NCBI GenBank assembly: GCA_005777205.1
Contig: SXNB01000034.1
Coordinates: 1 to 22,401, forward strand
Source of the DNA: Burkholderiales bacterium
GTDB lineage: Bacteria; Pseudomonadota; Gammaproteobacteria; Burkholderiales; SG8-39
Length of the DNA: 22,401 bases
Reading direction: 5' to 3'
Shown: positions 15,767-21,907 of the stretch, in pieces
Layout: every line of letters begins with the position of its first letter
How positions within the stretch are numbered: the stretch's first letter is position 1
Notes under the pieces: model-generated
Told to the model about the DNA's origin: nothing
Database searches by the model: none
What the model saw: only the letters and a program-made list of their open reading frames with translations
Made by a program: the position numbers and the translations under genes

Positions 15767-16395
15767 GCCGGATCGAACCGGGGGAGCTCGCGCGGATCAG
15801 CGCTGCGACGCTCGATCACTACGAGCAGCGCGCCGAGGACTTCCGCGCCGGCACGAAGGACCACGACGTCAGCCAGAACATCGGCGCGCTTCTGCGCCAC
15901 ATAGAGGGTGCCTCGCCGTTCACGATCCTCGATTTCGGTTGCGGTCCGGGGCGGGACTTGAAGGCCTTCATCGCGCTGGGCCATGTCGCGGTGGGCCTGG
16001 ACGGGTCGGAAACCTTCTCCGCCATGGCGCGCGCGCACAGCGGCTGCGAGGTGTTGCGGCAGGATTTCCTGAAACTGGATCTCCCGGCCGGACGATTCGA
16101 CGGAGTTTTCGCCAACGCTTCGCTGTTCCATATTCCGACGCAGGAACTGCCGCGGGTGCTTAGGGAACTACGTGAATCGCTCAAGCCGCGCGGCGTGCTA
16201 TTCAGTTCCATCCCGCGCGGCGAGAACGAGGAAGGCTGGACTCTCGGGCGCTACGGCACCTACCACGACCTCGAACAGTGGCGGAGCTTCATGACCGGAG
16301 CCGGACTCGAGGAACTGGAGCACTACTACCGCCCTTATGGGCTGCCGCGCGAGCAACAGCCGTGGCTGGCGAGCGTGTGGCGACGGGAAAGCTAG
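15763..16395 (+). CDS. Class I SAM-dependent methyltransferase, probable CTG start
   Basis: This is a soluble methyltransferase of unknown substrate. SAM-binding motif I is ILDFGCGPGRDLKAF (residues 56-70), followed by VGLDGSETFSAMAR (motif II region), DGVFANASLFHIP (post-I/motif II acidic strand) and LKPRGVLFSSIPRGE (motif III). The frame stays protein-like well upstream of the first TTG (15958), including DHYEQRAEDFRAGTKDHDVS and QNIGALLRHIEG, which belong to the usual N-terminal helices. No ATG or GTG occurs in that part. The only sensible start is CTG at 15763, which overlaps the mnmH stop as CTGA, just like the GTGA and ATGA junctions elsewhere here. This gives 210 residues. Its TAG overlaps the stop of the convergent HDAC-like gene in a shared CTAG. 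The link to MnmH is positional only. Confidence 0.82.
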   Translation: MSRIEPGELARISAATLDHYEQRAEDFRAGTKDHDVSQNIGALLRHIEGASPFTILDFGCGPGRDLKAFIALGHVAVGLDGSETFSAMARAHSGCEVLRQDFLKLDLPAGRFDGVFANASLFHIPTQELPRVLRELRESLKPRGVLFSSIPRGENEEGWTLGRYGTYHDLEQWRSFMTGAGLEELEHYYRPYGLPREQQPWLASVWRRES

Positions 16396-17318
16396 TCCAG
16401 CTCCGCCAGCACCTTCACGTGCCGCACCACGCAGCGGCCGAGCGCGGACAGGGCATAGCCGCCCTCCAGCATGGAGACGATGCGTCCCTTCGCGTGCCGG
16501 TCGGCCACCGCCTTCACCTGCGCGGTGACCCAGGCGTAGTCGTCGTCCTTCAGCTGCAGCATCGCCATGTCGTCCTCGGCATGGGCGTCGAACCCGGCGG
16601 AGAACACCACCAGTTCCGGCCTGAACGCATCCAGCGCGGGAATCCAGTGCTGTTCAACCGCCTCGCGGAACGGCTTCGAGCCGGCGCCAGCGGCGAGCGG
16701 CACGTTAATCATGTTGGAGGCCGGTTCCTTGGTGCCGCTGTACGGGTAGAACGGGTGCTGGAAGGTTGAGGCCATCAGTACGGACGGGTCGCCAGCGAAA
16801 ATGTCCTCGGTGCCATTGCCGTGGTGGACATCAAAGTCGATGATCGCGACGCGCTTCACGCCGTGCGCCGTCTGCGCGTGCCTGGCCGCCACCGCGACGT
16901 TGTTGAAGATGCAAAAGCCCATCGACCGCACGCGGCAAGCATGGTGCCCAGGCGGGCGCACGCTGCAAAACGCCGCGTGCGCCTCGCCTTTCATCACCAG
17001 GTCCGTTGCCAGAACCGCCGCGCCCGCCGCGCGCAGGGCCGCACCAAGGGAGTGCGGATTCATCGCGGTGTCCGGGTCCAGGTACACGGTGCCCGACTCC
17101 GGGGCGGCATCGCGAATCCCCTGCACGTACTCCATGGGATGCGCCAGCGCCACCTGCTCGTCAGTCGCCAGCGGCGCGTCGTAGCGCTTCAGGTGCGCCT
17201 CCAGCCCCGAGGCAATCAATTGGTCCTCGATCGCAGTCAGGCGCGCCGGCTGCTCCGGATGGCCGCGGCCCATATCGTGCTTGAGACAGTCCGAATGCGT
17301 GATGAAGGCCGTAGGCAT
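16392..17318 (-). CDS. Histone deacetylase family protein (class II-like amidohydrolase)
   Basis: The zinc-dependent deacetylase fold is shared by histone deacetylases, acetoin utilisation proteins and acetylpolyamine amidohydrolases; bacterial members act on small acetylated amines or proteins. From ATG at 17318 the product has 308 residues. Motifs seen are RPPGHHA (His125/His126), MGFCIFNNVAVAARHA, IIDFDVHHGNGTEDIF (Asp163 and His165 as zinc ligands), FQHPFYPYSGT, VFSAGFDAHAEDD (third ligand Asp244) and the catalytic-Tyr segment LEGGYALSALGR (Tyr288). All active-site residues are present. The open frame extends 27 codons further upstream, but that part does not look like the family and runs into the divergent moxR fragment. 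Substrate is unknown. Confidence 0.92.
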   Translation of the reverse strand: MPTAFITHSDCLKHDMGRGHPEQPARLTAIEDQLIASGLEAHLKRYDAPLATDEQVALAHPMEYVQGIRDAAPESGTVYLDPDTAMNPHSLGAALRAAGAAVLATDLVMKGEAHAAFCSVRPPGHHACRVRSMGFCIFNNVAVAARHAQTAHGVKRVAIIDFDVHHGNGTEDIFAGDPSVLMASTFQHPFYPYSGTKEPASNMINVPLAAGAGSKPFREAVEQHWIPALDAFRPELVVFSAGFDAHAEDDMAMLQLKDDDYAWVTAQVKAVADRHAKGRIVSMLEGGYALSALGRCVVRHVKVLAELD

Positions 17319-17356
17319 AAGTGCATGAATATTAACGCATCGATTGAAATCCGCGC
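17319..17356. promoter_or_regulatory. Divergent intergenic region between HDAC-like gene and moxR fragment
   Basis: This 38-bp gap lies between two divergent start codons. It is AT-rich compared with its surroundings, with the core ATGAATATTAACGCAT around 17325-17340 containing the palindrome AATATT. It could hold a -10 region for either gene. I cannot assign -35 boxes or an operator with confidence. Confidence 0.3.
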
Positions 17357-17698
17357 ATGCTGACAAAACCCAAGCTCCAGCCCCTGCCGCAGACACCACT
17401 TGCGCGCGTGTTCGACGCGGCGAACCGCATCATCCTCGGCAAGGAGGCGCAGATCCGGATGTCGCTCGCCTGCCTCCTCGCCCGCAGCCACCTGCTCATC
17501 GAAGACCTGCCCGGCGTGGGCAAGACCGCGCTCGCGCATGTGCTCGCCAGCCGCTTTCAGTGCCAGTTCCCAGTAGACCTCCTGCCCACGGTCGGTCTGA
17601 GCCTACTGCGCGCAGGGAAGATGGGCGCCCTCGGTCGGGCGATTGACATTGAGCCGGCGCTTATCCGACTGGAAGCGCCTAGCGATCAGGTACCCTGA
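17357..17698 (+). pseudogene. MoxR-type AAA ATPase, 5' fragment
   Basis: MoxR ATPases are about 300-330 residues and act as chaperones, usually next to DUF58 and VWA-domain genes. Here only the N-terminal part remains. ARVFDAANRIILGKEAQIRM and LACLLARSHLLIEDLPGVGK carry the Walker A (GVGKT, Lys56), then HVLASRFQCQFPVDLLPT ends at about residue 78. The usual sequence after DLLP (A-D-[VI]-L-G and on to Walker B) is absent. The frame continues for 35 unrelated residues that are antisense to the neighbouring minus-strand gene, then stops at 17698. Walker B, sensor 1 and the lid are missing, so the fragment cannot be an active ATPase. No DUF58 or VWA gene is present. The break falls near 17590. 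Confidence 0.7.
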
Positions 17699-17908
17699 CC
17701 CCAGTTCCCTGGCCGCGCGATAGAGGATCTCCGGCGTGCAGGTGTCATGCGTTCCGTGCGGCGCAGCGAGCAGGATTCCGTTGGCGCTCGGCTTGCGCTC
17801 GAACTCGCCGAGCGCGTGCGGAATACGCTCCTGCGACCCCGCCGGAAGCGCCACTATTAGCAACGCCACCAGGAACGCCACGTGCGACAACCCTATCGCT
17901 GCGCCCAC
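17603..17908 (-). pseudogene. Secreted hydrolase-like protein, N-terminal portion only
   Basis: From ATG at 17908 this encodes 101 residues starting with a signal peptide (MGAAIGLSHVAFLVALLIVA, then LPAGSQ). The mature part shows ANGILLAAPHGTHDTCTPEI, ARELGSGYLIARRF and RRLNVNRPTEGAHLPCAQ, then TAG at 17605-17603. The pattern of a PHG loop plus a later R-x-x-N-V-N-R-P-T-E-G suggests an N-formylglutamate-amidohydrolase-like or related zinc hydrolase, but I am not sure of the family. Such proteins are normally over 200 residues, so the C-terminal half seems missing. The break coincides with the end of the convergent moxR fragment. The gene overlaps the stop of the upstream isomerase by 16 bp, as a coupled last gene of that operon. 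Confidence 0.5.
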
Positions 17909-18480
17909 TCGAGCGCCGCTTCCAGCCGGTCATTGCCCCAGAACAGTTCGTCGCCCACCACGAACGACGGCGCGCCGAAAATCCCCAGTGCCTGCGCGCG
18001 TTCGGTTTGCAGCCGCAGTTTCGCTTTCGCCTCCGGCGCCTCGGCGGCGGCGAGCGCGCCCGTCGGCGCACCGACCGCCTGCAGGATGGTGCCGATCACC
18101 GCCGGGTCCGAAATCTCGCGGTCCTCGGCGAAATTGGCACGGTAGACCTGGTGCACGAACTCCGGCAGCCAGTCTTCCCCGTCGTAACGGCAGGCGATGC
18201 GCGCCGGCAGCAGGCCGTTGCGGGGAAAGCGCGAGGGCCGGCGCAGCGGCAGTCCCTGCCCTTCGCAGATACGCTCGAGGTCCCGCCACATGTAGCGGCC
18301 CTTGTCGGGAAACAGGTTGAACGGCGAATCCTCCCAGCCCCGCGCCTTGAAGATCGGGCCCAGCAGGAACGGCCGCCAGGCGATGGCCACACCCGCCGCT
18401 TTCGCCGCGCCCGTAATCCGCAGCCCCGCGGGGTACGAATAGGTACTCGCGAATTCAAACCAGAACTCGATGCGATTCAT
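17893..18480 (-). CDS. 2-hydroxychromene-2-carboxylate isomerase-like DsbA-fold protein
   Basis: This is a thioredoxin/DsbA-fold protein of the HCCA isomerase / kappa-class GST family, which uses glutathione to isomerise 2-hydroxychromene-2-carboxylate in naphthalene breakdown; many homologues have other, unknown substrates. The 195 residues match the family. The N-terminal active-site loop is FWFEFASTYSYPAG with Ser12. The alpha-helical insert contains the conserved F-N-L-F-P and Y-M-W-R-D-L elements. The C-terminal GIFGAPSFVVGDELFWGNDR with helix LEAALEWAQR is diagnostic. A strong ribosome-binding site (AAGGAGG) lies seven bases before the ATG at 18480. No aromatic-degradation genes are nearby, so the naphthalene role should not be assumed. 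Confidence 0.88.
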   Translation of the reverse strand: MNRIEFWFEFASTYSYPAGLRITGAAKAAGVAIAWRPFLLGPIFKARGWEDSPFNLFPDKGRYMWRDLERICEGQGLPLRRPSRFPRNGLLPARIACRYDGEDWLPEFVHQVYRANFAEDREISDPAVIGTILQAVGAPTGALAAAEAPEAKAKLRLQTERAQALGIFGAPSFVVGDELFWGNDRLEAALEWAQR

Positions 18481-18493
18481 GTCTCCTCCTTGC

Positions 18494-18862
18494 CTAGGCT
18501 TTGAACGCCGCCCATCCGAGGCAAAGCCAGCCGGCGAGGAATACCGCGCCGCCGATGGGCGTGATCGCGCCTAGCCAGCGCACACCGGTCAGGCTGAGCA
18601 CGTACAGACTTCCCTAGAAAACCACGATCCCCGCGACAAACAGCCAGCCGCTGGCATTGACCAAGGTTCCAGGCCAGCGCGTCGCGGCCCAAGCGACCGC
18701 GAACAACGCGAGTGCGTGATACATCTGGTAGCGTACGCCCACTTCGAAAGTCGCGAGCAGTTCGGGGGACAGGCGCGACCTGAGCGCATGCGCGCCGAAC
18801 GCGCCCAGGCCTAAGGCGAGGAAGCCGGAGACGCAACCGAAGGCGAAGAACAACCGGTCCAC
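18494..18862 (-). pseudogene. DUF423 small membrane protein with in-frame amber codon
   Basis: From GTG at 18862, five bases after the upstream glcG-like stop, the frame encodes a DUF423 (YgdD-like) inner-membrane protein of about 122 residues with four helices. Visible family motifs are LALGLGAFGAHALRSRLSPE, FEVGVRYQMYHALALFAVAW and ASGWLFVAGIVVF. Codon 83 is TAG (18616-18614), and the same frame then continues perfectly with GSLYVLSLTGVRWLGAITPI and GGAVFLAGWLCLGWAAFKA to TAG at 18496-18494. The family usually has Ser at this position (F-S-G-S-L-Y), so TCG to TAG, one base, would explain it. The two halves are otherwise intact, so the stop is recent, a base-call error, or read through. Function of DUF423 is unknown. 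Confidence 0.75.
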
Positions 18863-18867
18863 GTCGT

Positions 18868-19362
18868 TCAGAACTCGATCGCGTCCCCGATCGCCTTGAT
18901 GCCCGCCGCGGCGCAAGCATCATCGGCATCGCCCCCGGGCGCGCCGGAGACACCGATCGCGCCCAGCGAGGAGCCGCTCGCCTCGATCAACTGCCCGCCG
19001 CCCACCGCCAGGAAGCGCGGGTGGCTGCGCAAACCGCTCATGGACCGGCCGGCCTGTGTCTCGGTCGCCAGGTCGCGCGTCGCGGTGCGAAAGCTTGCCG
19101 CCGTCCAGGCCTTGTCGATGGACACCTTGACCGTATGCGCGCCGGCAAAACGGTCGCGCAACATCACCTGCACGATGCCAGAGCGATCGACGACCGCGAC
19201 CGCCGCCTGCCAGCCCTGCTTGCGGCAGTGCTCCAGCGCCGCCTGCGCCGCCTTGAGCGCGGTTTCAGGCGTGAGCGAGCGCGTCTGGAAGGTGGCGTTC
19301 TGCGCGGCGGTGATGCCGGTGGTGAGCGCGAGGGCAAGTCCGAGTGTTGCGATACGAATCAT
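18868..19362 (-). CDS. GlcG/HbpS-like (DUF336) secreted protein
   Basis: The GlcG/DUF336 family includes heme-binding HbpS of Streptomyces and GlcG of the glycolate locus; proteobacterial members are often small secreted proteins of unclear role. From ATG at 19362 the product has 164 residues, with a signal peptide MIRIATLGLALALTTGITAA. The conserved body shows LTPETALKAAQAALEHCRKQ, AAVAVVDRSGIVQVMLRDRF, SIDKAWTAASFRT, and the glycine-rich FLAVGGGQLIEA and LGAIGVSGAPGGDADDACAA, diagnostic for the family. GGGAG lies nine bases before the ATG. An open frame extends to 19443 but lacks family likeness and would hide the signal peptide. It leads the operon glcG-DUF423-isomerase-hydrolase fragment. 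Confidence 0.88.
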   Translation of the reverse strand: MIRIATLGLALALTTGITAAQNATFQTRSLTPETALKAAQAALEHCRKQGWQAAVAVVDRSGIVQVMLRDRFAGAHTVKVSIDKAWTAASFRTATRDLATETQAGRSMSGLRSHPRFLAVGGGQLIEASGSSLGAIGVSGAPGGDADDACAAAGIKAIGDAIEF

Positions 19363-19395
19363 GGCTTGCTCCCGGTCAGGACAACGGATGCCGCC

Positions 19396-19423
19396 ACTAT
19401 AGCGCAGCCCGCAGCCGTCCCAA
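19396..19423 (-). promoter_or_regulatory. Sigma70-like promoter of the glcG-like operon
   Basis: On the minus strand TTGGGA (19423-19418) and TATAGT (19401-19396) are separated by 16 bp, a good match to -35 and -10 boxes. Transcription would start near 19389, about 27 bases before the ATG at 19362, leaving room for the GGGAG ribosome-binding site. The -35 box overlaps the right arm of the palindrome at 19422-19445. Confidence 0.55.
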
Positions 19424-19445
19424 ATGTGCTCGATCAGTAACATTT
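19422..19445. promoter_or_regulatory. Perfect-arm palindrome overlapping the glcG -35 box, operator candidate
   Basis: AAATGT (19422-19427) and ACATTT (19440-19445) are perfect inverted arms separated by 12 bp, centred one to two helical turns from the promoter and covering part of the -35 box. Such placement suits repressor binding. A related palindrome sharing 17 of 21 bases occurs at 9860-9880. No regulator gene is present in the window. Confidence 0.45.
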
Positions 19446-19472
19446 TCTACCGCCACGCGCCCTGGCATGCGC

Positions 19473-19935
19473 TCACCCCAGCCGCTTGCGCATGAAAACG
19501 CACGCCAGCCCGTCATCGAAGCGCTGATCGTATTCCACGTAACCGATCCTAGCGTAAAGGGCCTGGTTCTCGGTCATTCCCTCGTGGGTGTAGAGGTAGA
19601 TGGAATCGAAGCCCCGCCGCCGCGCCGCGGCTTCCGTCAACTCCAGCAGCACGCGACCCAGTCCCTTTCCTTGCATGAACGGCGCCAGTGCGATGTTCTC
19701 GAGGAGGAACCCTTCTGCGTCCTCCGGGAGCACCAGCACACCGAGAATCTCGTCCCCAGAAACCGCCAGCCGGACGTCACGCGTCGCGATGACCTTGGCG
19801 CAGTCGTCGCGCATGGGCCCGGGCAGCGTGCCGATGCGCTCGACGTAGTACCGGTAGGCCGTGTGCACGCAGGCAGCCACCGCGACTGCCCCCCTTAGCC
19901 TCTAGGCCAGCGATCCCGATGAACGCCTGGATCAC
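19473..19935 (-). pseudogene. GNAT family N-acetyltransferase, apparent frameshift near the 5' end
   Basis: The main frame (from GTG 19880 to TGA 19475-19473) encodes 135 residues of a GNAT fold. It has VHTAYRYYVERIGTLPGPM, the strand EILGVLVLPEDAEGFLLENI, the acetyl-CoA-binding motif MQGKGLGRVLLE, and YLYTHEGMTENQALYARIGY. The first beta strand is missing from that frame. It is found in the adjacent frame starting at GTG 19935, which overlaps the pyrF stop as GTGA: VIQAFIGIAGLEAKG. Dropping one G from the run of six at 19894-19889 (minus strand) joins them. The 463-base total is one over a multiple of three. The 135-residue form might be made from GTG 19880 but would lack beta-1. Acceptor substrate unknown. 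Confidence 0.72.
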
Positions 19936-20654
19936 GCGGGAAAGACTTCCGCGATGGTCTGCTGAAGGGCGAGGGCCGCCGCGCGCGGATCAGGCGCGTT
20001 ACGAATCGGCCGGCCAACGACGATGTAGTCGGAGCCGCCCTTGAAAGCCTGCGCCGCATCCACCGCCCGCTTCTGGTCGTCGGAGGGTCCGTCCCGTGCA
20101 GGATCGCCCTCGGCGATGGGACGGATACCCGGGGTCACCACGAGCAGCTTCGACCCGAACTCAGCCTTCAGCCTGGGCGACTCCATCCCGGATGCGATAA
20201 CGCCGTCGCAACCGCACTCCTTCGCACCGCGCGCCCGCGCCATGACCAGTTCGTCCACCGTGGCGGTGGAGCGCATCTCGGCAAGGTCCTTGGCGTCAAA
20301 ACTGGTGAGGACCGTCACGGCAAGGATCTTCAGCGCGCCCTTTTCCTTTGCCGCTGCCTGCATCACTGAGCGGTGGCCGTGCACCGTAAGGAACGTGGCG
20401 CCGGTGGAGGACAGGTTGGCCGTGGCGCGGCGCACCGTTTCCGGGATGTCGTAGAGCTTAAGGTCGGCGAATACCTGGTTACCGCGCTTCGTCAGCCATT
20501 CAATCAGCTCGAAGTAGCCCCCGGCGCTGAACAGTTCGAGCCCGACCTTGTAGAAGCAGGCCGCGTCGCCCAGCTTCTCCACCAGGGCGCGCGCCTCCGC
20601 GGCCGTGGGCACGTCCAGCGCGACGATCAGCCGGTCCTTGCGCGCGATGCTCAT
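19932..20654 (-). CDS. pyrF: Orotidine 5'-phosphate decarboxylase PyrF
   Basis: PyrF decarboxylates OMP to UMP, the last step of de novo pyrimidine synthesis, in the cytoplasm. From ATG at 20654 the protein has 240 residues. It starts RLIVALDVPTAAEARALVEK (Asp14) and FYKVGLELF (Lys36). The catalytic block FADLKLYDIPETV has Asp64, Lys66 and Asp69 intact; Tyr stands where many homologues have His. Phosphate-binding parts VVTPGIRP and DYIVVGRPI follow. A strong site GGAGG lies eight bases upstream, and the ATG overlaps the yihY stop (ATGA). An open frame extends far upstream antisense to nothing and inside yihY; it is not the start. Downstream it overlaps the GNAT gene's likely GTG. Confidence 0.95.
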   Translation of the reverse strand: MSIARKDRLIVALDVPTAAEARALVEKLGDAACFYKVGLELFSAGGYFELIEWLTKRGNQVFADLKLYDIPETVRRATANLSSTGATFLTVHGHRSVMQAAAKEKGALKILAVTVLTSFDAKDLAEMRSTATVDELVMARARGAKECGCDGVIASGMESPRLKAEFGSKLLVVTPGIRPIAEGDPARDGPSDDQKRAVDAAQAFKGGSDYIVVGRPIRNAPDPRAAALALQQTIAEVFPA

Positions 20655-21880
20655 TTCGTTTCCTCCACCAGTTTCTTTACCGCATACAGGTCGCTCAGCC
20701 TGACTTCCATGCGCTTGCCAACATCGGCCTGGTGCCCCGAGACCAGTTCGGCCAGCGTCTCGCTGCCAGCCCACTCGTCGAGGAGGAACAGGCGGTAGAC
20801 GGAGGCCACCGTGAGCGAGCTGGCGTCGCGCGCCAGCACCCAGCCGTCGCCGGCCGCCTGCGCCACCCAACCCACTCTTTCCATGCAATCCAGCAGGCGC
20901 CTGGACTGCTGCGGGGTCATGTGCAGCTCCCGCGACAAGAGCCCAAGGGCGCGTACCTGGCCGGCGCGCTGGGCTTCGACCAGTTGCGACAGCAGCGCGA
21001 GCGCATCGTAGAAATGCTGGCCGGGCTCGCCGCCCCGCCGGTCCGCGCGCTGGTAACCGGGTATGAGTGCCGTCACCACCGCGCCCATGAGCACCGTCAC
21101 CCAGGACAGGTACATCCAGATTAGAAACAGCGGTGCCGCGGCGAACGCGCCATAGACCGCAGTGTAGGTGGGAAAGCGCGCGACATAGATGCCGAAGCCG
21201 CGCTTCATCAGCTCGAACAGGATGCCCGCGATCAGGCCGCCGATAAGGGCATGCCGCAACCGCACGCGCCGGTTGGGAACCCATAAGTAGAGCAGGGTGA
21301 ACGCGACGCTACTCAGCAGCACCGGCATCAGAAGCAGCACCGCCTCGCCGAGGATCGGTAGCCCCTTGGCGAGGCCGAGCGAAGTGGTTACCAGGTACGA
21401 GGTCATAGTGACGCTGATGCCCATCAGGATCGGCCCCAGGGTCAGCACTGCCCAGTACATCAGCAGGCGCTGCGACAGGGAACGTTCCCGACTGACGCGG
21501 AAAATCTGGTTCAAGGCGCGGTCGATGGTGAGCATCATCAGCAGCGTGGTGACCGCGAGGAAGACGATGCCCACGGCAGTGAGGCGCGCCGCCTTGACAG
21601 CAAAGTCCGAAAGATACCGGGTGATGGCCTCGGCGATCTGGTCGGGCAGCACGTTGGCCGACAGCCAGTCATCCACACCGCTGGTGATGCTGCCGAACAC
21701 CGGGAAAGCGGTCACCAGCGCAAGCGCTACCGTGACCAGCGGCACCAGCGACAGCAACGTGGTGTAGGTCAGGCTTCCGGCCACCTGCAGGCAATGGTCC
21801 TCCTCAAACCGGTGATATGCCGCACGCAGGAAAGCGGACAGGTCACTGAGTTTGCGCGGCAGCGCATCGAGTTGGGACAT
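20651..21880 (-). CDS. yihY: YihY/BrkB family inner-membrane protein with C-terminal extension
   Basis: YihY/BrkB proteins (formerly called RNase BN, wrongly) are polytopic inner-membrane proteins of unclear function. From ATG at 21880 there are 409 residues. The core shows FEEDHCLQVAGSLTYTTLLS, LVPLVTVALALVTAFPVFG, AVKAARLTAVGIVFLAVTTL, MLTIDRALNQIFRV, LMYWAVLTLGPILMGISVTM, then YLWVPNRRVRLRHALIGGLI and FLIWMYLSWVTVLMGAVVTA, all typical, with six or so helices. The last 115 or so residues form a soluble domain with LGLLSRELHMTPQQSRRLLD and CMERVGWVAQAAGDGWVLAR, which looks like a winged-helix fold and is usual in longer betaproteobacterial forms. An upstream open extension to 22261 is antisense to wrbA and is rejected. 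Confidence 0.9.
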   Translation of the reverse strand: MSQLDALPRKLSDLSAFLRAAYHRFEEDHCLQVAGSLTYTTLLSLVPLVTVALALVTAFPVFGSITSGVDDWLSANVLPDQIAEAITRYLSDFAVKAARLTAVGIVFLAVTTLLMMLTIDRALNQIFRVSRERSLSQRLLMYWAVLTLGPILMGISVTMTSYLVTTSLGLAKGLPILGEAVLLLMPVLLSSVAFTLLYLWVPNRRVRLRHALIGGLIAGILFELMKRGFGIYVARFPTYTAVYGAFAAAPLFLIWMYLSWVTVLMGAVVTALIPGYQRADRRGGEPGQHFYDALALLSQLVEAQRAGQVRALGLLSRELHMTPQQSRRLLDCMERVGWVAQAAGDGWVLARDASSLTVASVYRLFLLDEWAGSETLAELVSGHQADVGKRMEVRLSDLYAVKKLVEETK

Positions 21881-21907
21881 CCCGTCACTATGATACCTTC
21901 CGGCGTC
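21881..21907. promoter_or_regulatory. Short divergent gap between yihY and wrbA
   Basis: Only 27 bp separate the two start codons. On the minus strand TATCAT occurs about ten bases before the yihY ATG, a weak -10 candidate without a clear -35. For wrbA I see no boxes. Any promoters must overlap the neighbouring coding sequence. Confidence 0.25.

Noticed and set aside
17591..17698. The last 36 residues of the moxR frame as a new domain
   Set aside because: They are the antisense of the secreted hydrolase-like gene, so they are accidental coding after the junction.
7231..18616. Possible genome-wide recoding or suppression of TAG, because two genes carry in-frame TAG codons
   Set aside because: TAG is the natural terminator of several intact genes here (moeA, permease, methyltransferase, HDAC-like, isomerase), and reading through them gives no sensible extension. 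Point mutation or base-call error is simpler.
20655..21284. N-terminal extension that would make PyrF a 450-residue protein
   Set aside because: The extra part lies within yihY in another frame, has no domain, and the ATG at 20654 has a strong ribosome-binding site.
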